From Planctomycetota bacterium (GTDB taxonomy: Bacteria > Planctomycetota > Phycisphaerae > Phycisphaerales > UBA1924): 64,000 nucleotides of DNA. Below the pieces are notes generated by a model that was given only the letters and a program-made list of their open reading frames with translations, was not told the origin of the DNA and did no database searches. The stretch covers positions 62,001 to 126,000 of the forward strand of contig JANRJM010000017.1 in assembly GCA_033763975.1 (NCBI GenBank), in the 5' to 3' direction. The translations under genes and the position numbers were made by a program. This document shows positions 27,253-41,400 of this stretch, piece after piece. The stretch's first letter is position 1. Each line of letters begins with the position of its first letter.

Positions 27253-27780
27253 GTGCGACGGGAGGCCACCCGCTTGGCGAGCACCCCGTTCAGCCCGGAT
27301 CGCACCGGCCCCGCCCCCGGGCGCGGCGGGGGACGCGTATGCGCGGGGCTGGGTGCGCGTGCGGCGGGCGTTCTGCTGGCGGTCCTCAGCATCACGATGC
27401 TCGCGGTCGGCGCATCGCTGGCGCCCGCCGCGGAGGGGCACGGCACGCACCGGGGCCTGGGCCTGCCCGCGTGCGGGTGGGTGGTGGCGTTCGACAAGCC
27501 CTGCCCGACGTGCGGGATGACGACGGCGGTGGCGCACGCCGCGGACGGGAACCTGGTGCGGGCGTTCGTGGCGCAGCCGATGGGGCTGGTGTGCGCGCTG
27601 ACGGCGGCGACGCTATTCTGGTTGTCGCTGCACGTGGCGGTCACGGGCTCGCGCCTGGGGACGGTCGCGGGGCGGGTGATCACGCCCCGCGTGCTGTGGG
27701 TGCTCGCGGGGCTGACGATCGCCGCGTGGGCGTACAAGTACGCGACGTGGCCGGACGGGGCGAACGCCCCCGTGCCCTGA
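27253..27780 (+). CDS. DUF2752-family membrane protein
   Basis: A 175-residue protein starting with a GTG 12 bp after nuoA. After a Pro/Gly/Arg-rich leader it has hydrophobic segments near 35-53, 105-125 and 140-158. Between the first two is the DUF2752 signature, here KPCPTCGMTTAVAHAADG (usually PCPGCGLTR), a cysteine pair that may bind metal or a cofactor. The family is small, membrane-bound and of unknown function. The long leader suggests that the true start could be slightly downstream. Confidence 0.82.
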   Translation: MRREATRLASTPFSPDRTGPAPGRGGGRVCAGLGARAAGVLLAVLSITMLAVGASLAPAAEGHGTHRGLGLPACGWVVAFDKPCPTCGMTTAVAHAADGNLVRAFVAQPMGLVCALTAATLFWLSLHVAVTGSRLGTVAGRVITPRVLWVLAGLTIAAWAYKYATWPDGANAPVP

Positions 27781-27811
27781 TGAGCGGCGGCACGACACCC
27801 GGAGAGCACCG

Positions 27812-28501
27812 ATGCGCGGACACAGTGCGACAAGAATCTGCAGGCTGATGATCGCCGGCGGGCTGGGCGCGGGCGTCGTGCTGGGCGCGGGGCTGGGCGG
27901 ATGCTCGCTGGTGGGCGCGGTGGCGGAGAACTACCGCAAGGACGCGACCAAGACGGTGGAAGCGGAGAGCGACGTGCTGGCGGGGCGGTCGTTCGCGGTG
28001 TTCGTGTCGGCGCCGCGCTCGGTGCAGGGGGACTTCCCGCTGCTGGTCGAGACGCTCGCGACGCGCGCGGTGGACCGGCTGTCGGCGGGCACGAACGTGC
28101 CGCCCGCGGGCGGGTACGTCCCGGCGGCGTCGGTGCTGCGGTACCAGTACAACACGCCCGCGTGGGCGCTGGCGCCCAAGGCGGAACTGGCGGAGGCGAT
28201 GGGCGGGGTCGATCGGCTCGTGCTGATCGAGGTCACGGAGTATCGCCTGCACGCGCCGGGCGACGCGTACACGTGGGACGCGGTGGCGGCGGCACTGGTC
28301 TCGGTGTACGACCCGCGCTCGGGCACGCCCGAGATCGCGATCTTCGAGCGCACGGTGCAGGTGAAGTTCCCCGACAAGCGGGGCGACGGGCCCGAGCAGA
28401 TCCGGCGCGAGGTCGTGCAGTCGGCGCTGCTGTCGCGCCTGATCGACCGGGCGACCTGGCCCTTCTATGCGCACGAGGAACCGTACTACCCGACGTACTG
28501 A
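27812..28501 (+). CDS. Lipoprotein, unknown function
   Basis: A 229-residue protein. GGAGAG lies six bases before the ATG. The lipoprotein signal ends in LGGCS with Cys at about 31. The mature part has a well-ordered alternating pattern (RSFAVFVSAPRSVQGDFPLLVE, VDRLVLIEVTEYRLH) and ends in Tyr/Pro-rich PYYPTY. It resembles the next gene product in signal, size and layout, so the pair may be diverged paralogs or partners. Both look like planctomycete LPP-type lipoproteins that contribute to an envelope complex; that is inference. Confidence 0.75.
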   Translation: MRGHSATRICRLMIAGGLGAGVVLGAGLGGCSLVGAVAENYRKDATKTVEAESDVLAGRSFAVFVSAPRSVQGDFPLLVETLATRAVDRLSAGTNVPPAGGYVPAASVLRYQYNTPAWALAPKAELAEAMGGVDRLVLIEVTEYRLHAPGDAYTWDAVAAALVSVYDPRSGTPEIAIFERTVQVKFPDKRGDGPEQIRREVVQSALLSRLIDRATWPFYAHEEPYYPTY

Positions 28502-28526
28502 GCGGCCCGGCGCGGAGAGAACTGGC

Positions 28527-29192
28527 ATGCGGACGACGACATGGCGAAGGACGACCATCGCGGCGCTGGGGGGGCTGTGCGTCATCGGCACCGTGCTGCC
28601 GGCGTGCAACATCCTGGGCCCCGCGTACATCATCGCGAAGGGCGAGCCCAAGACCCCCGCGATGCACACGCTCGAGCGTGAGCGGATGACGCTGTTCTTC
28701 GTGGACGATCGCGGGAGCCACCTGCCGCGCCAGACGCTGCGTCGCACGATCGCGCAGACCGCGGGCGACGTGCTGCTGGAGAAGCGCGCGCTGACGCAGG
28801 TGCGCGACCCCGGGGCGGGGCTGGCGGTGGCGTCGGGCGAGAACCGTGCGGAACTGCTGGACGCCGCGACGATCGGCTCGAACGCGCAGGCGGAGGTGAT
28901 CGTGCTGATCAGCGTGAAGAGGTTCCAGCTCACGTCGGACCGTCAGTCGATCGAGCCGTACGCGAAGGTGCTGGTGCGGGTGGTGGACTGCGTGAACCCG
29001 GACGGGGTGCGCTGGCCCGCCGCGCCGTCGGCGGGGTACGAGCTGGAGGTGCGGATGACGCCCCCGGCGACGAACCCGGTGAGCATGTCGGAGGTGGCGC
29101 GCCTGGAGGAGGACTTCGCCAAGCGGGTGGGGCTGAGCGTGGCGCGTCTGTTCTTCGAGTACGAGACCGAGCGGGGCATCGGGGCGAAATAG
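28527..29192 (+). CDS. Lipoprotein, unknown function (second of a pair)
   Basis: A 221-residue protein. The ATG at 28527 follows GGAGAG and gives a signal ending VLPAC (Cys about 26). The mature protein begins NILGPAYIIAKGEPKTPA and contains EVIVLISVKRFQLTSD and VLVRVVDCVNPDGVRWP, a beta-rich pattern like that of the preceding gene product. It closes with a helical segment. The stop is directly followed by the GTG of the next gene, so translation is probably coupled. Confidence 0.75.
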   Translation: MRTTTWRRTTIAALGGLCVIGTVLPACNILGPAYIIAKGEPKTPAMHTLERERMTLFFVDDRGSHLPRQTLRRTIAQTAGDVLLEKRALTQVRDPGAGLAVASGENRAELLDAATIGSNAQAEVIVLISVKRFQLTSDRQSIEPYAKVLVRVVDCVNPDGVRWPAAPSAGYELEVRMTPPATNPVSMSEVARLEEDFAKRVGLSVARLFFEYETERGIGAK

Positions 29193-30191
29193 GTGCGATC
29201 TCTGCTCCACGTGTTCGACGCCGGCGCCTCGACCGGCGCTTGCGCGCGCGACGAGACGGTCTTCGCCGCGATGCGGGCGTGCGCGGCGCTGCGCGAGATC
29301 GACACCGCCCGCACGCACCGCGCGCTGGTCCTCGGCGGGACCGATTCGGTGCGCCACGCCCGCGGGTGCGCGCTGCGGGTCGACGCGCGGATCGCGCCGC
29401 CCGCAGGCGTGCCCCGGCTCGCCCGGCGGGGCGTCGAGCGCGTGCTCGACATGATGGACCCGGACGGCGTGGTGTGGTGGTCGGCGGGCGTGCGTCGGGC
29501 GCTGAGCGCCACGCCCGGCCTGCCGTCACGCCGCCTGCTCGTGCGCCTGGACGAGGGGTCGTGCGAGGCGCGCGTCGTGAACCCCGAGAGCGGCGAGCTG
29601 ACGTCGTGCCGACGGACGCTCGCGCCCGGGCCGACGGGGCTTCCCGCCCCGCGCCCGCGCCGCGCGCGCAGGGCGGGCGGGGCGCTGCGGATCGGGCTGG
29701 TGGGCGCAACGCCCGATTCGCCCGCGGCCCTGACGCTGGTGATCGGCATCCTCACGGTCGCGGGCATCGCGTGCGAGGGCGTCGCGGACGCGCGCACGCC
29801 GGGGATGGACCGCGCCGAGCGCCACGTGCGCGAGGGCGGGTATCTCCGCGCCATCCGCGTGGCCGACGGGCCCGCGGCGTCGTTGTTCGACGCGTGCGAT
29901 GTGGTGCTGATGGCCGGCCTCCGCGGCGCCGAACCCTCGTTCGCGGCGTGGTGCGACGCGCACGACGCACTCGCGTGGGGCGTGCCGGTCATCGTGCCCC
30001 CGCTCGCGGGCGCCGCGTCACTGGGCGGACGAGCGCTGCTTACCCGCGCCGACCGTCCCTCGGAGTTCGCGCGGGTGATCCGCGAAAGGTTCGCCTCGGG
30101 GCACGCGCCAGAGCCCACAGCGCCGGCCGGGGGGGCCTCGATCGCGGGGGCGATCGAGGCGGCGTTGCACGAACTGGGGAGCATGGAATGA
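29193..30191 (+). CDS. Hypothetical protein, possibly GT-B-fold
   Basis: A 332-residue protein whose GTG start abuts the stop of the upstream lipoprotein gene. The first 150 residues are Arg/Ala-rich and contain a paired Cys pattern. From about residue 165 the sequence turns to alternating strand-helix segments (RIGLVGATPDSPAALTLVIG, FDACDVVLMAGLRGAEPSFA, WGVPVIVPPLAGAA), reminiscent of the C-terminal half of a GT-B glycosyltransferase, including an E-x(7)-E-like region replaced by GAEPSFAAW. I would not assign an activity. It overlaps the phosphatase gene by ATGA, which argues for joint function. Confidence 0.55.
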   Translation: MRSLLHVFDAGASTGACARDETVFAAMRACAALREIDTARTHRALVLGGTDSVRHARGCALRVDARIAPPAGVPRLARRGVERVLDMMDPDGVVWWSAGVRRALSATPGLPSRRLLVRLDEGSCEARVVNPESGELTSCRRTLAPGPTGLPAPRPRRARRAGGALRIGLVGATPDSPAALTLVIGILTVAGIACEGVADARTPGMDRAERHVREGGYLRAIRVADGPAASLFDACDVVLMAGLRGAEPSFAAWCDAHDALAWGVPVIVPPLAGAASLGGRALLTRADRPSEFARVIRERFASGHAPEPTAPAGGASIAGAIEAALHELGSME

Positions 30192-30703
30192 GCGTTGGGC
30201 CGACGCGCGTGCTGTTCGTGTGCCTGGGGAACATCTGCCGCAGCCCGATGGCGAAGTGGGTGTTTGCCGACATGGTGCGTGCGCGAGGCCTGGCCGGGGC
30301 GTTCCACATTGACTCGTGCGGGCTGGGAGGCTGGCACGAGGGCGAGGACGCTGACCCGAGATCGCGGGCGGTGGCGGAGCGCCTGCGCCTGGCGTGCGAG
30401 CACCGCGCGCGCCAGATCCGCGTGCCGCAGGACTTCGAGGCGTTCGATCTGCTGGTGGCGATGGACCGCGAGAACCTGCGCGGGCTGGCGAGGATCGACG
30501 CGCCGCGCGAGCGTGTGCGTTTGCTGCGGTCGTTCGACCCGGCGATGGCGGGTCTGCCCGAGGTGCACCTCGACGTGCCCGACCCGTACTACGGCGGGGA
30601 CGAGGGCTTCGACCGCATGCACCAGATGATCGTCGCGGCGTGCGCGGGGATGCTGGAGCGGCTGGCGCCGCCGACGGGGCCGACGCGCGCGACCGCGGGC
30701 TAG
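30188..30703 (+). CDS. Low-molecular-weight protein-tyrosine phosphatase
   Basis: A 171-residue phosphatase. The P-loop is Cys12 to Arg18 in FVCLGNICRSPMAKW (CX5R), and the general acid is the Asp of DVPDPYYGGDEGFDRMH. Such enzymes dephosphorylate tyrosine kinases of polysaccharide export or small-molecule phosphoarginine; the partner is not in the window. The ATG overlaps the preceding stop. The protein is slightly longer than usual because of a Pro/Thr-rich tail. It is the last gene of the run that begins at nuoA. Confidence 0.92.
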   Translation: MSVGPTRVLFVCLGNICRSPMAKWVFADMVRARGLAGAFHIDSCGLGGWHEGEDADPRSRAVAERLRLACEHRARQIRVPQDFEAFDLLVAMDRENLRGLARIDAPRERVRLLRSFDPAMAGLPEVHLDVPDPYYGGDEGFDRMHQMIVAACAGMLERLAPPTGPTRATAG

Positions 30704-30732
30704 CCGACGAGCGCTCCGCCACACCCGCCCGA

Positions 30733-31998
30733 TCACACGCCCAGCAGCAGGCGCGAGGGATCCTCGATCGCGTTCTTGATGGCGACCAGGAACTGCACGG
30801 CCTCGGCCCCGTCGATGAGCCGGTGGTCGTAGCTGACCGCGAGGTACATCATCGGGCGCAGGGCGATCTGCCCGCTGCCGGCGGGGTATTCCACCGGGCG
30901 GTTCTTGATCGTGTGCATGCCGAGGATGGCGCTCTGGGGCGGGTTGAGGATCGGCGTGCTCATGAGGCTGCCGAAGACCCCGCCGTTGGTGATGGTGAAC
31001 GTGCCGCCCTGCATCTCGTCGAGCGTGAGCTTGCCGTCGCGGGCGCGGGTGGCGACGTCCTTGATCGACTTCTCGATGTCCGCCATCGAGAGCGACTCGC
31101 ACCGGCGGATGACGGGCACGACGAGCCCCTTGGGGGTGCTGACGGCGACGGCGATGTCGCAGGTATCGTGGCGTTCGATCGCGGGGTGCCCGTTGTCGTC
31201 GACGATGGACGCGTTGACGAGGGGGAAGGCCCGCAGGGCCTGCACCGTCGCCTTGACGAAGAAGCCCATGAAGCCCAGGCCGATGGCGTGCTTCTTCTCG
31301 AAGTCGTCCTTGTAGCGCTTGCGGAGGTCCATGACGGCCCCCATGTCGCACTCGTTGAACGTCGTGAGCATCGCGGCGGTGTGCTGGGCCTGCACGAGCC
31401 GCTGGGCGATCCGCTGGCGCAGGGGCGACATGCGCTCGCGCGCGGGCTGCCCGTTCGACGGGGCCGGGCGGGCGGCCTGCGGTGCGGGGGGCGTGGCGCG
31501 GGCCGGGGCGGCGCTCGACGCGGACTCGACGAAGGCGAGCACGTCCTGCTCGCGCACGCGCCCGCCGGCGCCCGAGCCGTTGATCTTCGAGAGATCGACG
31601 CCGTGCTCCTGGGCGAGCTTCTTGGCGAGCGGGGTGGCGCGAACGTCGCCGCCGTCGGCCGACGCGCCCTCCGGGGCGGCGGCGGGAGCGGTGGCGACCG
31701 GGGCGGGCTGCGCGGCGGCCTTGGCGGCGGGCGCGGGCTCTCGCGCGGGGGCGGGGGCGCCCTCGGCGTCGATCATGCCCAGCACCTGGCCGATGGCGAC
31801 GGTGTCGCCGGGCTTCACGCTGTGCGAGGCGATGACGCCCGCGCTGGGCGCGGGGACCTCGAGGTTGACCTTGTCGGTCTCGACCTCGATGACGGTCTCG
31901 TCGCGCTTCACGCTGTCGCCGGGGTTCTTGAGCCAGCGGGAAACCACGCCGCTGGAGACGCTTTCACCGGCCTGGGGCATGAGGATCTCGACGGGCAT
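30733..31998 (-). CDS. sucB: Dihydrolipoyl succinyltransferase, E2 of 2-oxoglutarate dehydrogenase
   Basis: A 421-residue E2. The lipoyl domain (1-80) carries Lys43 in [11 protein letters not shown] long Ala/Pro linker leads to the E3-binding domain (about 130-168, [20 protein letters not shown]). The catalytic domain ends with [16 protein letters not shown], holding the active-site His and Asp. It transfers the succinyl group to CoA in the TCA cycle. The start follows GAGAGA. sucA is 42 bp upstream. The E3 gene lpd is not in the window. Confidence 0.94.
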   Translation of the reverse strand: MPVEILMPQAGESVSSGVVSRWLKNPGDSVKRDETVIEVETDKVNLEVPAPSAGVIASHSVKPGDTVAIGQVLGMIDAEGAPAPAREPAPAAKAAAQPAPVATAPAAAPEGASADGGDVRATPLAKKLAQEHGVDLSKINGSGAGGRVREQDVLAFVESASSAAPARATPPAPQAARPAPSNGQPARERMSPLRQRIAQRLVQAQHTAAMLTTFNECDMGAVMDLRKRYKDDFEKKHAIGLGFMGFFVKATVQALRAFPLVNASIVDDNGHPAIERHDTCDIAVAVSTPKGLVVPVIRRCESLSMADIEKSIKDVATRARDGKLTLDEMQGGTFTITNGGVFGSLMSTPILNPPQSAILGMHTIKNRPVEYPAGSGQIALRPMMYLAVSYDHRLIDGAEAVQFLVAIKNAIEDPSRLLLGV

Positions 31999-32040
31999 CG
32001 TGGGGGTCTCTCGGGCGTGCCCTTGGGGCACGCGGTGGGG

Positions 32041-34836
<2,796 letters not shown>

Positions 34837-34955
34837 GGGCCTTCCTGCATGCCGCCCGCCCCGCACAAAGACCGTTCCTGGGGGAGGCGGATCGGCGCGA
34901 TGGTAGGCATCCGGATCGGATGTTCAGGGCCCCGGCATGGGGCGGACCGCGTGGA

Positions 34956-35486
34956 TTATGGGCGGCCGGAACGCCCGATCCGCACGGAGTTCGAGACGGA
35001 CGAGAGCGGACGCCCGTCGGCGAGACGGATCTCGGCCACGAGTTCGCCCTTGAGATCGTCGATGACGTCCGTCCCGCCGTTATCGAGCAGGGAGAGAACG
35101 AAGACGAATCCCGGGCCGACCGGCCCGCGTCGCACGAGGCGCGCGGTCTCGTCCTCGGTGTACTTCCATTCCCGGATCACGCGCCCGTCGCGCGTGGTGA
35201 GGCGCAGCGAGAGCGTGCCGGGGACCATGATCGAGGCATCGCTGTACGCGTCCGAGAAGAGGTAGATGGTGACGCGGCTGGAATCGAGGTAGCCGTTGCC
35301 GTTGGTGTCCTCGAAGAAACTGAAGTACGGCAGCACCTGGGTGGGCTGGATGTCCGCGGGCGGGGGACGCGCGGGGCCCTTCTTCGGGGCCGACTGGCAC
35401 CCGACGAGGATCATCGCCAACATCGCCAGCACGAGCGACGGGCGCGCGGCGCGGGGCGCGGGGGCGGGCGAGACGTTGATGGTCAT
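34956..35486 (-). CDS. Lipoprotein coupled to the giant secretin gene (candidate pilotin)
   Basis: A 176-residue protein. Its ATG overlaps the secretin stop (ATGA). The lipoprotein signal ends VGCQS, with Cys at about 30. The mature part contains FFEDTNGNGYLDSSRVTIYLF, a calcium-loop-like Asp/Asn pattern, and a beta-rich C-terminus that ends RIGRSGRP. The overlap means that it is made with the secretin, and lipoproteins that guide secretins to the outer membrane (pilotins) often sit beside them. It is not similar to the known pilotins I can recall, so this is a positional inference only. Confidence 0.7.
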   Translation of the reverse strand: MTINVSPAPAPRAARPSLVLAMLAMILVGCQSAPKKGPARPPPADIQPTQVLPYFSFFEDTNGNGYLDSSRVTIYLFSDAYSDASIMVPGTLSLRLTTRDGRVIREWKYTEDETARLVRRGPVGPGFVFVLSLLDNGGTDVIDDLKGELVAEIRLADGRPLSSVSNSVRIGRSGRP

Positions 35487-38400
35487 CGCGGCGTCCCCGC
35501 GGGGGGCGTGGCGCGAGAGCCGCCGGGGATGAGGACCGACCGCGGCGGGGGCTCGACGGGCGTGCGCAGCGGCTCGTAGCCACCACCGGGCGCGGGCGGA
35601 TCGCCCGGCGCGGGGTCCGGCGGCTGTTCGGGCGAGCCCTCGCCCGCGTCGGGCTCGGGCGGGCGACGGGGCGCGACGTACCCGTGCTTCTCACGCTGCT
35701 GCTTCACTTCCTGGCGGATGCGCTCCAGGAACTCCTCGACGCGCGTGGGGTCGTTGAGCTGCTGCACGGTCTGCTCGGTCACGTCGCGCACGAGTTCGTC
35801 GGTGTTGGCGGTGTCGCTCGGGATGACGCGCGGCGTGAGGATCACGAGCAGTTCGGTCTTGGTCTGCGTGTTCTGCTTCGTGCGGAAGGGGATGCCGAAG
35901 AACGGGATGTCGCCGATGAGCGGCACCTTGGAGCGGCGCTGCTCGTCGGCGGTCTGGATGAGCCCGCCGATGACGACGGACTGGCCGTCCTTCACGGTGA
36001 CGACGGTATCGACGGTGCGCTTGGTGATGATGGGGGCGGTCTGGTCGCGGTTGATCTGGGTGGTGCGCTGGGTGAGCGAGGAGATCTCGGGGGCGATCTC
36101 CATGCGGACGAAGCCGTCGGCGGAGATGGAGGGCGTGACCTTGAGGGTGATGCCGACGTCCTTGCGTTCGACGGTGGAGACGATGGTGTCGGAGCCGAAT
36201 CCTCGCTGGGTCTGGCCGGCGAGGCCGATGTCCTCGACGACCTTGATGGTGGCTTCCTTGTTGTTGTTCGCGAGGACCTGGGGGTTCGAGAGGATCTCGA
36301 GCTTGCCCTGCAGTTCGAGCGCACGGATGAGGATGCCGAAGTCGGCGCTGGTGACGGAGAGGTTGGGCACGCCGATGGCCGTGGCGACGCCGACGCCCTG
36401 CGCGGTCGAGCCCACGCGGTAGCCCTCGCCCCCGAAGGGCCCGACGGTGACGTCCATGCCCCACTGCTCGCTGGAATCGACCGAGACCTCGGCGAGGAGC
36501 ACCTGGATCATGACCTGCGGCGGGGTCTGGTCGAGCTCTTCGACGATCTTGAGGACCGACTCCATGTAGCGGGGCGAGGTGGAGATGACCAGCTTGTTGC
36601 TGGACTCGTCGCCCACGACGGTGACTTCCTCCTCGAGGCGCCGCATGAGCGACCCGCTGCGCTCGGCCCCGAGCACGAGGCGCTCCTTGTCGGACTCGCC
36701 CTGGAAGTAGGACCGCAGCGTGAGCTCGATCTCCTTGGCCTTCGCGTTGCGGAGCTGGTAGACGCGGCGCTCGCGGTCGTTCGCGCTGATGGAGTCGAGC
36801 TCGACGACGACCTTGCGCACGAGGTCGAGGTACTCGGGCGTGCCGGAGACGATGAGCGAGTTCGTCCGCTGGTCGACCGCGATGGACAGGGCCATGCGCT
36901 CGTCGGGCACGGGCGTGACGCCGGACCCCGAGAGCCCCTCGCCCGCCAGCGCGGACGGGTCGTCCCCGAAGTTCGACGGCACGAGCACGAGCGCGTCGCC
37001 CTGCTGGCGCATCTGGAAGATGTCGCGGAGCAGGTCGCGCATGCGGACGGCGTCGGCGTTCAGCAGGCGGAACTGCTCGATCTTCCGAGCGCCCGCGCTG
37101 GACTGCTCGATGTCCTCGATCATCTCGGAGATGAGCTGCGTCATCGGCTCGGGTGCGGTGATCCACACCGAGTTCGTCCGCGCATCGGCGTTGAGCGTCA
37201 CGAGGTCCTTGATCGCGCCGTCGATGTCGGCCTCGCTGGGCGGGGTGGCGCGCTGCCCGAGCAGGTCGGATCGCATGCGGTCTCGCAGGAACTGCAGACG
37301 CGTCGCCTGCCGGCGCGATTCCGGGCTGGTCCCGCCGCTCACCGGGCGCCCGGCCAGCACGCTCTGCAGCAGGCGGACGACCTCGCCGGCGTTCGCGCTC
37401 TTGAGCTCGATCCACTTGATCTGCTGGCGCTGCGCCACCTCGACCGAGTCGATCTTCTTCGCGAGCGCCCGCAGCTCGACGATGTCCTGCTCCGACCCGC
37501 TCACGATGAGCGCGTTCAGCCGCTCGTTGGGCACCACGCGCACGGTGCCCTGGCCCCGGCGCTCGTTCTCCTTCTCGACGTAGAGCTGCGTGAGCGACTG
37601 GGCGGCCTCGGCCGCGCGGGCGCGCGAGAGCTGCACGACGTCCACGCGCTCGCCCTGCGCCAGGCGGTCGCTGCCGGCGGTCACGGCGGCGAGCAGTTCC
37701 TTCACGACGACGAGGTTCTCGTCGCTGCACGACACGATGAGCAGGTTGTTCACCGTGTCGGGCTCGATGCTGAACGCGTCGAGCGGGTTGCGGATGCCGC
37801 CGGACTGCGCCGCCGCCTGGATGCGCTCGCGCATGAGGCGTTCGATGCGCGGGGCGAGCTGGCGGACGTCGCCGCTGGAGACCGGGAGCACGTGCAGGCC
37901 GACGGAGAAGTTGGTCTGTTCGCCGTCGAGGTTCTTGAGCAGGCCCTCGACGATGGAGAAGCCGCGCTCGCTGGTGGAGACGACGAGCGCGTTGGTCCGC
38001 ACGTCGGTCGTCACGATCAGCCGGTCTTCGGGGCGCTCCTGCGCCAGGTCGGCGCGCTGGCGGAAGACATCGCGGAGCACGCCCGCGACGCGATCGGCGG
38101 CGGCGTAGCGGAGCGGGAAGAACCGCACGCTGTTGGCGGCGGACGCGCCCGCGACGTCGAGCTGCGCGACCATCGCGCGGATGACCTGGATGTTCGCGGG
38201 CGTGCCCACGACGATGAGCGCGTTCATCGCGGGCTCGGGCGTGACGGTGAGCCCGGTGACGGGCGCGAAGAGGTCGGCCGCCACGGGTGCCGCGCCGGCG
38301 GGCGCGCCATCCTGCGCCACGCGGAGGCGCCCGAACTGGCGCTGCAGCCCGGCGGCCTCGGGCGAGGTGTTGACGCCCCGCACCAGCACGTCGTTGAGCG

Positions 38401-41400
38401 TCTGCGCCAGGCGGGGCGCGTCGGCGTGCTTGAGCGCGATCACCACCGGCTCCACCCACTTGCTCACGCGGTCGGAGTCGAGATCCTTGACGAGCACCTC
38501 GACGAGCGCCACGGCCTCCTCGCGCCCCGCGACGATCATCGTGTTCGTGCGCTCGTCGACGGAGATCGCGATTTCCCCGGCGAGGGCCTGGCCCGTCGCG
38601 GTCGGGGGCACGCCGGCGCGCTGCGTGCCCGGGAGGCGACGCAGCGCCTCGCCCTGCGCAAAGAGCTGCTCGATCACGGTCTTGAGGCGCGTGGCGCCGG
38701 CATTCTCGAGCGGGAAGATCCGCATCACCACCGCGTCGCCCCCGGCCAGCGTGTCCAGCGCCTTCACCACTTCGCGCAGGGCGTCGATGTTGCCCTGCGT
38801 CGAGGCGATGATGAGCGAGTTGGACGTGGCGTCGGCCAGGACGCGCACGGGCTTGGTGAGGTCCACCGCGTGCTGGGGCTGATCGACCCCCGCCTTCACC
38901 ATCTGCAGGCGCCGGACCTGCTCGGCAAGCGCGCGGGCCGGGCCCGTGACGCCGGACGCGGGGTCTTCGACCTTCAGCATCGCGTTGAGCGTCGCCGCGA
39001 GGGTCTGCGCGGACGCGACCTTCACCGGGACGACCATCACGAGTTGCTGCGGATCGAGCGGGGCGCCGTCGATCGCGCGGACGACGGCCTCGACCGCGCG
39101 CCCGTCGCCCGGTGCGCCGACGACGGCGATCGCGCGCCGCGACGACAGCACGGTGATGGTGACCGCCTCGGAGACGACGCCGGGCCGGTCGGCGGGCTGC
39201 TGGGCCGTCACGCCCATCTCGACCAGCACGCGCCGGATGTCGGCGGGGTCGTTGTTCGCGACATCGATGATCGTGACGGTCTGGCCCAGGCCGGGCACGG
39301 CGGTCTCGCCGGGCTCAGCGCCGCCGACGGGGCGGTCGAGTTCCTCGACGATCGCGCGGACCTGTTCGAGCAGACGCGGGCTGCACGCGACGACGAGGGC
39401 GTTGCCGGAGCGATCGACCTCGACGGCGATGGTCTCGCCCTGCGACCGGGCCGTTTCGGTAAAGGTCGCGAGGATGGTCTGGCGGAGGCGTCCGGCGGCG
39501 ATGTGCTTGAGCCGCAGCACGTGCGGGGCGACGCGTCCGGCCTCGCCCTGCTGCTCGAGCGTCGAGGCGAGGACCTTGATCTGCGCGAACTTCTCGTCGT
39601 CGGCGCGGACGATGAGCGCGCCGGTGGAGTCGTCGCCGATGATCACCACGGCGCGCGGGCCGCCGGCACGCTCCGTGCCCGGGCGGTTCAGGTACATGTC
39701 GCGGATCGTGGCGGCGACGGCGGAGGGCTTGCCGGTCTTGAGCGGGATGATCCGCGGGGTCGGCATGTCGGCGAAGCCGGTGACGTCGAGCTGGCGGACG
39801 ATCTCTCGGATGCGCTCGAGCTCGCGCCCGCCGGCGAAGACGATCAGCGAGTTGGTCTGCACCTCGGCCGAGACGGTGGGCACGCCCTCGGCGTCGACCA
39901 GCACGGTGGGCTCCTGGCGCTGGTCGCCCGGGCGCTGCCCCTGGCCGGCGCGGGCGCGTGCGTCGCGCACCTGCGCCTGGCGGAGCTGCTCCTCGAGCGG
40001 GGCGCGCAGGCCTTCGTTGAGCGCCCGCGCGACGCTCGTCGCGTCGGCGTGCACGAGCGGGATGACCGCCAGTTGGCGCGTCGTGTCGTATTCCTCGGTG
40101 TCGAGCTTGGCGAGCAGCGCGCGGATGCCCTCCCACTGCGTCGCGTCCGCCCGGATGACCAGCGAGTTCGAGAGCGCGTCGGGGAGGATCGTGACGTTCC
40201 GGGCCGCGGGAGAGGCGGCCTCCGTTGCGAAGCGCCCGTAGAACACGCGGAGCGCGCCGGCGGCCTGGGTGGCGTTCGCGAACTTGAGCTTCACGAACTC
40301 GGTCGTGCGTTCCTCGGCCGGCGCCTGGTCGAGCTCGCGGACGATCGTCTCGATCTCCTCGATCTGGTCGGCGGGGGCGTAGACCGTGAGCGTGTTGTCG
40401 GCCCGGGCGTAGTCGATGCTCGGGGAGGGCTCGTTGGGGCTCTTGGGGCGGGCCCGCAGGAGCTGGTCGACGGTGTACGAGACCTCGCTCGCGTCGGCCG
40501 CCACGAGCTTGAACCGCCGGAAGACGAGCCCCGAGCGCACCGGCTCGGTGTCGATCTTCTTGATCTGGTCGAGCACGATCGCGATGGCCTCTTTCGAGCC
40601 CGTGAGCATGAGCGAGTTGCTCCGCACCACGGGCGTGACGGTCACCTTCACGTTCGCGGGCAACGCCGTGCGCAGCGCCTGCGCCACGTCCTGCGCCCGG
40701 GCGCTGGTCAGGGCCACGGTCTCGATGTTGGTCTCTTCGGCCTTGGGGGCGGCGTCCAACTGCTGGAGCAGCGCGACGACCTCCGGGTAGACGCCCGCCG
40801 GGGCCGAGATGATCACGGCGTTGGTCGACGGCTGGGGCGTGATGACGACGCGCTCGTCCTCGCGCGTGCCGCGTGCGAACATCGCGCGCAGGGAGTTCGC
40901 GACGTCCGCCGCGGTGCCGTTGCGCAGCACGATCACGTCGACGCGGCGGTCCTTGCCCCCGTCGGGCTGGTCGATCTGCGCGACCAGGTCCTTGAGCACG
41001 GCGAGGTTGTCGGGCTCGCCCGAGGCGATGATGACGTTGCCGTCGGCCGAGCCCACGACGCTCACGCCCGGCTGGTCCATGCCCTGCGCGCGGGCGCGGT
41101 CGGCGAAGAACTGACGCAGGCTGTTCGCCGCCCGGTCCGCGCGGGCGTGCTCGAGCGTGATGCTCTCGACCGCGAGGTTGCCCCCCTCCGGGCCGGCGTC
41201 GAGGGCGGTGACGTACGCCTCGGCCTGCTTCACGCGTTCGGCCTTGCCGACGAGGATGAGCGAACGCTGCGTGCGGTCGATCTCAACAGTGATGGCCTCG
41301 GGGTCCGGGCCCTGCCACGAGCGCCAGCCGGGCGTGGCGAAGGCGCGCTGCAGCACGGTGCGCAGGGCCGTGAGGTCCGCGCCGCGGACCTTCACGCTGC

